From contig DVEE01000378.1 of NCBI GenBank assembly GCA_015295885.1, positions 1 to 5,659 on the forward strand: a DNA stretch of 5,659 nucleotides, given 5' to 3'. This DNA is from Leptolyngbyaceae cyanobacterium M65_K2018_010 (GTDB lineage: Bacteria > Cyanobacteriota > Cyanobacteriia > Phormidesmidales > Phormidesmidaceae). Positions 3,890-5,659 of this stretch are shown here, in pieces (position 1 is the first letter of the stretch; the number at the start of each line of letters is the position of its first letter). The notes under the pieces were generated by a model. The model saw nothing but the letters and a program-made list of their open reading frames with translations, ran no database searches and was not told the origin of the DNA. Made by a program: the position numbers and the translations under genes.

Positions 3890-5659
3890 TTAAGGAGACC
3901 CATCAAGGGCGATCGCCTGGTTGCCCATGACCAAGGGACAGGGACTGCCATCATTGGCCTCTGGTGGAATCAACGCCACTACATGGGGAACGGGACGGGG
4001 TTCGTAGCCCACTAAGGATTGTCCCTCATAGGCTAGGGATGTACTGGCACCGGAATCTAACATGACGGCCTCCTTCAGCCCAGCTTGGTGAAGTAGAACG
4101 CCCAGTGCTACCGAATCCACCATGGTATGGGTCACGCCAACCACCGGTTGCCCAGCTTGATTAATTCCCCAAAAAGCCCGATGTCGTTTGGCATCAAAGT
4201 CAAACAAGGTACCAAAGCTACTGGCCGTTTGAGGCTCACCATTGCGAACCAGCCAAGCCGCCGCCACAAAGGCATCGGTGACTCCAGGGACAGTACGGTA
4301 CAGGCCGGCCAAGGTGTTATGCCGTTGGGCATCAAAGGGCACAAATTGAACTTGTTCAGGGGTAATCAGCACCAGGGGACGGCCATTCAACTTTGGGTTT
4401 TCGCTCGGATTACCCGGCACGAAGCGCTTGGTGCTTTGGCTCAGGACTGGCCCAATCATCACGTTGGAGTCCAGGAACTTCAGGGAAAAAAAGCCTCCAT
4501 CTACGGCACCTACGGCGTTAGTGCCCGCCAGAATTTCAGGCACTTGATAACGACTATCCGCATGGATAGTGACAGGCCGACCACCGCTGATCAAGGTCAG
4601 CGATTGCCCATCGATATTGTGCTTTTCCATGGCCACCGGCGTAGAAAAGTCAAAACCATTGACCGTGGCCGCTGGGGAGACAGTCCTTGGAGCGGGGGGG
4701 AGATCCGCAGAGGATGCCGCCCCTCCCCAGGCCCGATCCAGCAGGCGTCTTAGATTAGACTGACCAAAGCGTTCAATGGCTAGCAGGGATTCAGAGGCAC
4801 CGGCAAATTGCTCGTTGTCCTGGCGCATGGTGAAGGCAGCCAGATAGCCTGCATCAGCGACGGCCTGGGCAACCCGTTCGTCGTAATGACCCGATGGATA
4901 ACTAAAGTAGCGAATCGGGATGCCAAGCTGTTCTTCCAATCGACGCTTGGACTCGGCCACTTCAAAGGCCAAGTCTTCATCGCTGACGCTGCGCAGATCC
5001 GGGGGATGCGTCACGCTATGGGACGCGATGGTCACCAAAGGGTCAGCGGCCATAATCTTGAGTTGGTCCCAGGTGAGGGTTGAACGGCCTGCAACTTGCC
5101 CATCCAGTTTGCCAGGAAATACAAAGAAGACCCCCGGCACCTGGTACTTTTGCAGCAATGGCAACACATGGTCGTAATGGCCTGCATAGCCATCATCAAA
5201 ACTGAGAAGCACGGGTTTTTCGGGCAGGGGGGCACCGGTTCTCAGATGATGGACTAACTGATCTGGGCTGATGGCAGTAAAACCGTTTTCTAGCAGAGTC
5301 TGCAAATGACTCTCAAACTGGTCTGGATCTAAATCAAAAAAGACCTCCTGCTCGGCCAAGACGTCGTGGTACATCAGAACGGGCACCCGCGCTGCCATGG
5401 CCTGGGGATGAATCTCTGGCCAAACCACAACCCCCAATTGCTCAACCTTTTCTGGTCCCAAGACAAGACTGGCTCGCTGTAACATACCGGCCTGGAATAG
5501 GGGTGGGCCCAACAACTCCGACGAGGTTTGAGCAGCTGCACTGGCCAAACTGGCGGGCAAACGGCACAGCTTTTCACTACTCACTGGGGTAGGAAAGGCA
5601 TCCAGACTGGGGGCTTGGGCAAAGGCCAGCAAAGCCGAATCAATGGCAACGGGTGGTTT
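3890..5659 (-). CDS. Polysaccharide deacetylase (CE4) fused to phosphodiester glycosidase domain, N-terminus outside window
   Basis: Predicted two-domain carbohydrate-active enzyme. The frame is open to the window edge, so the start and any signal peptide are probably missing. Residues are numbered from the TTG at 5632, which has nine more codons open ahead of it. Residues 83-270 are a NodB/CE4 deacetylase domain: VPVLMYHD (83-90); SFDDG with catalytic D146 and metal ligand D147; H205-S-V-T-H209 metal-binding histidines; and F-S-Y-P-S-G (243-248), the YPxG form seen in PgaB/IcaB-like N-deacetylases. A Pro/Ala linker (about 302-325) leads to an NAGPA/DUF2233-like domain (about 326-556) with DGGFF (378-382), RAFWGI (485-490) and LDSGASTSL (525-533). 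It probably removes N-acetyl groups from exopolysaccharide or peptidoglycan and may hydrolyse sugar-phosphodiester bonds in the periplasm or outside the cell; substrates cannot be read from the sequence. It is transcribed toward rnhB, ends 74 bases from it, and has no visible functional tie. No frameshift is seen. Confidence 0.88.
   Translation of the reverse strand, partial: KPPVAIDSALLAFAQAPSLDAFPTPVSSEKLCRLPASLASAAAQTSSELLGPPLFQAGMLQRASLVLGPEKVEQLGVVVWPEIHPQAMAARVPVLMYHDVLAEQEVFFDLDPDQFESHLQTLLENGFTAISPDQLVHHLRTGAPLPEKPVLLSFDDGYAGHYDHVLPLLQKYQVPGVFFVFPGKLDGQVAGRSTLTWDQLKIMAADPLVTIASHSVTHPPDLRSVSDEDLAFEVAESKRRLEEQLGIPIRYFSYPSGHYDERVAQAVADAGYLAAFTMRQDNEQFAGASESLLAIERFGQSNLRRLLDRAWGGAASSADLPPAPRTVSPAATVNGFDFSTPVAMEKHNIDGQSLTLISGGRPVTIHADSRYQVPEILAGTNAVGAVDGGFFSLKFLDSNVMIGPVLSQSTKRFVPGNPSENPKLNGRPLVLITPEQVQFVPFDAQRHNTLAGLYRTVPGVTDAFVAAAWLVRNGEPQTASSFGTLFDFDAKRHRAFWGINQAGQPVVGVTHTMVDSVALGVLLHQAGLKEAVMLDSGASTSLAYEGQSLVGYEPRPVPHVVALIPPEANDGSPCPLVMGNQAIALDGSP
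3909..3916. repeat. HIP1 octamer
   Basis: GCGATCGC within the 10-bp form GGCGATCGCC, in the 3' end of the deacetylase gene. It is the second copy in under 6 kb, in line with a HIP1-rich cyanobacterial genome. Confidence 0.85.

Noticed and set aside
3791..4015. 74-codon plus-strand frame after rnhB
   Set aside because: It starts inside rnhB, runs over the convergent gap and into the antisense of the deacetylase gene. It has no recognisable motif and no ribosome binding site.
4127..4753. 208-codon plus-strand frame antisense to the deacetylase gene
   Set aside because: It lies wholly opposite a gene with clear domain motifs; its sequence has no family features and looks like a mirror frame of GC-rich coding DNA.
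5632..5659. TTG at 5632 as the true start of the minus-strand gene
   Set aside because: The frame stays open for nine more codons to the window edge, no ribosome binding site precedes the TTG, and no full signal peptide follows it. A start outside the window is more likely.

Overview
The window looks like chromosomal DNA from a cyanobacterium. The RNase E is of the cyanobacterial type, with a conserved catalytic half and a disordered tail that ends in a polyarginine PNPase-docking peptide. The rne-rnhB gene pair is the arrangement known from cyanobacteria, and two copies of the HIP1 octamer GCGATCGC are present. Base composition is moderately GC-rich. I cannot name the genus.

Layout. Bases 1-620 (+) are the 3' end of an RNase J gene cut by the window edge. 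Bases 621-1133 hold no convincing gene. They contain a strong stem-loop just after RNase J, a TATAAT box, a run of small stem-loops and several T-rich tracts, and look like a terminator followed by a long rne leader. Bases 1134-3209 (+) are rne (RNase E, 691 aa). Eighteen bases later comes rnhB (RNase HII, 3228-3815, +). After a 74-base convergent gap, bases 3890-5659 (-) carry a large gene open at the right window edge. Its product joins a CE4 polysaccharide deacetylase domain to a phosphodiester glycosidase (NAGPA/DUF2233) domain.

How the genes work together. The three plus-strand genes form an RNA-metabolism block: RNase J (5'-3' exonuclease/endonuclease), RNase E (endonuclease that docks PNPase) and RNase HII (removes RNA from RNA/DNA hybrids). 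rne and rnhB are probably one operon. RNase J appears to be a separate upstream unit, because a hairpin and a 513-base gap lie between them. The convergent minus-strand gene is unrelated and probably acts on envelope or extracellular polysaccharide.

I found no defence system, mobile element, CRISPR array or RNA gene. The points most worth a second look are the structured U-rich rne leader, the pure-CGC polyarginine tracts in rne, the rne/rnhB junction (same frame, one stop codon, no ribosome binding site, and a 17-codon overlapping mini-ORF), and the deacetylase-glycosidase fusion with altered glycosidase motifs.
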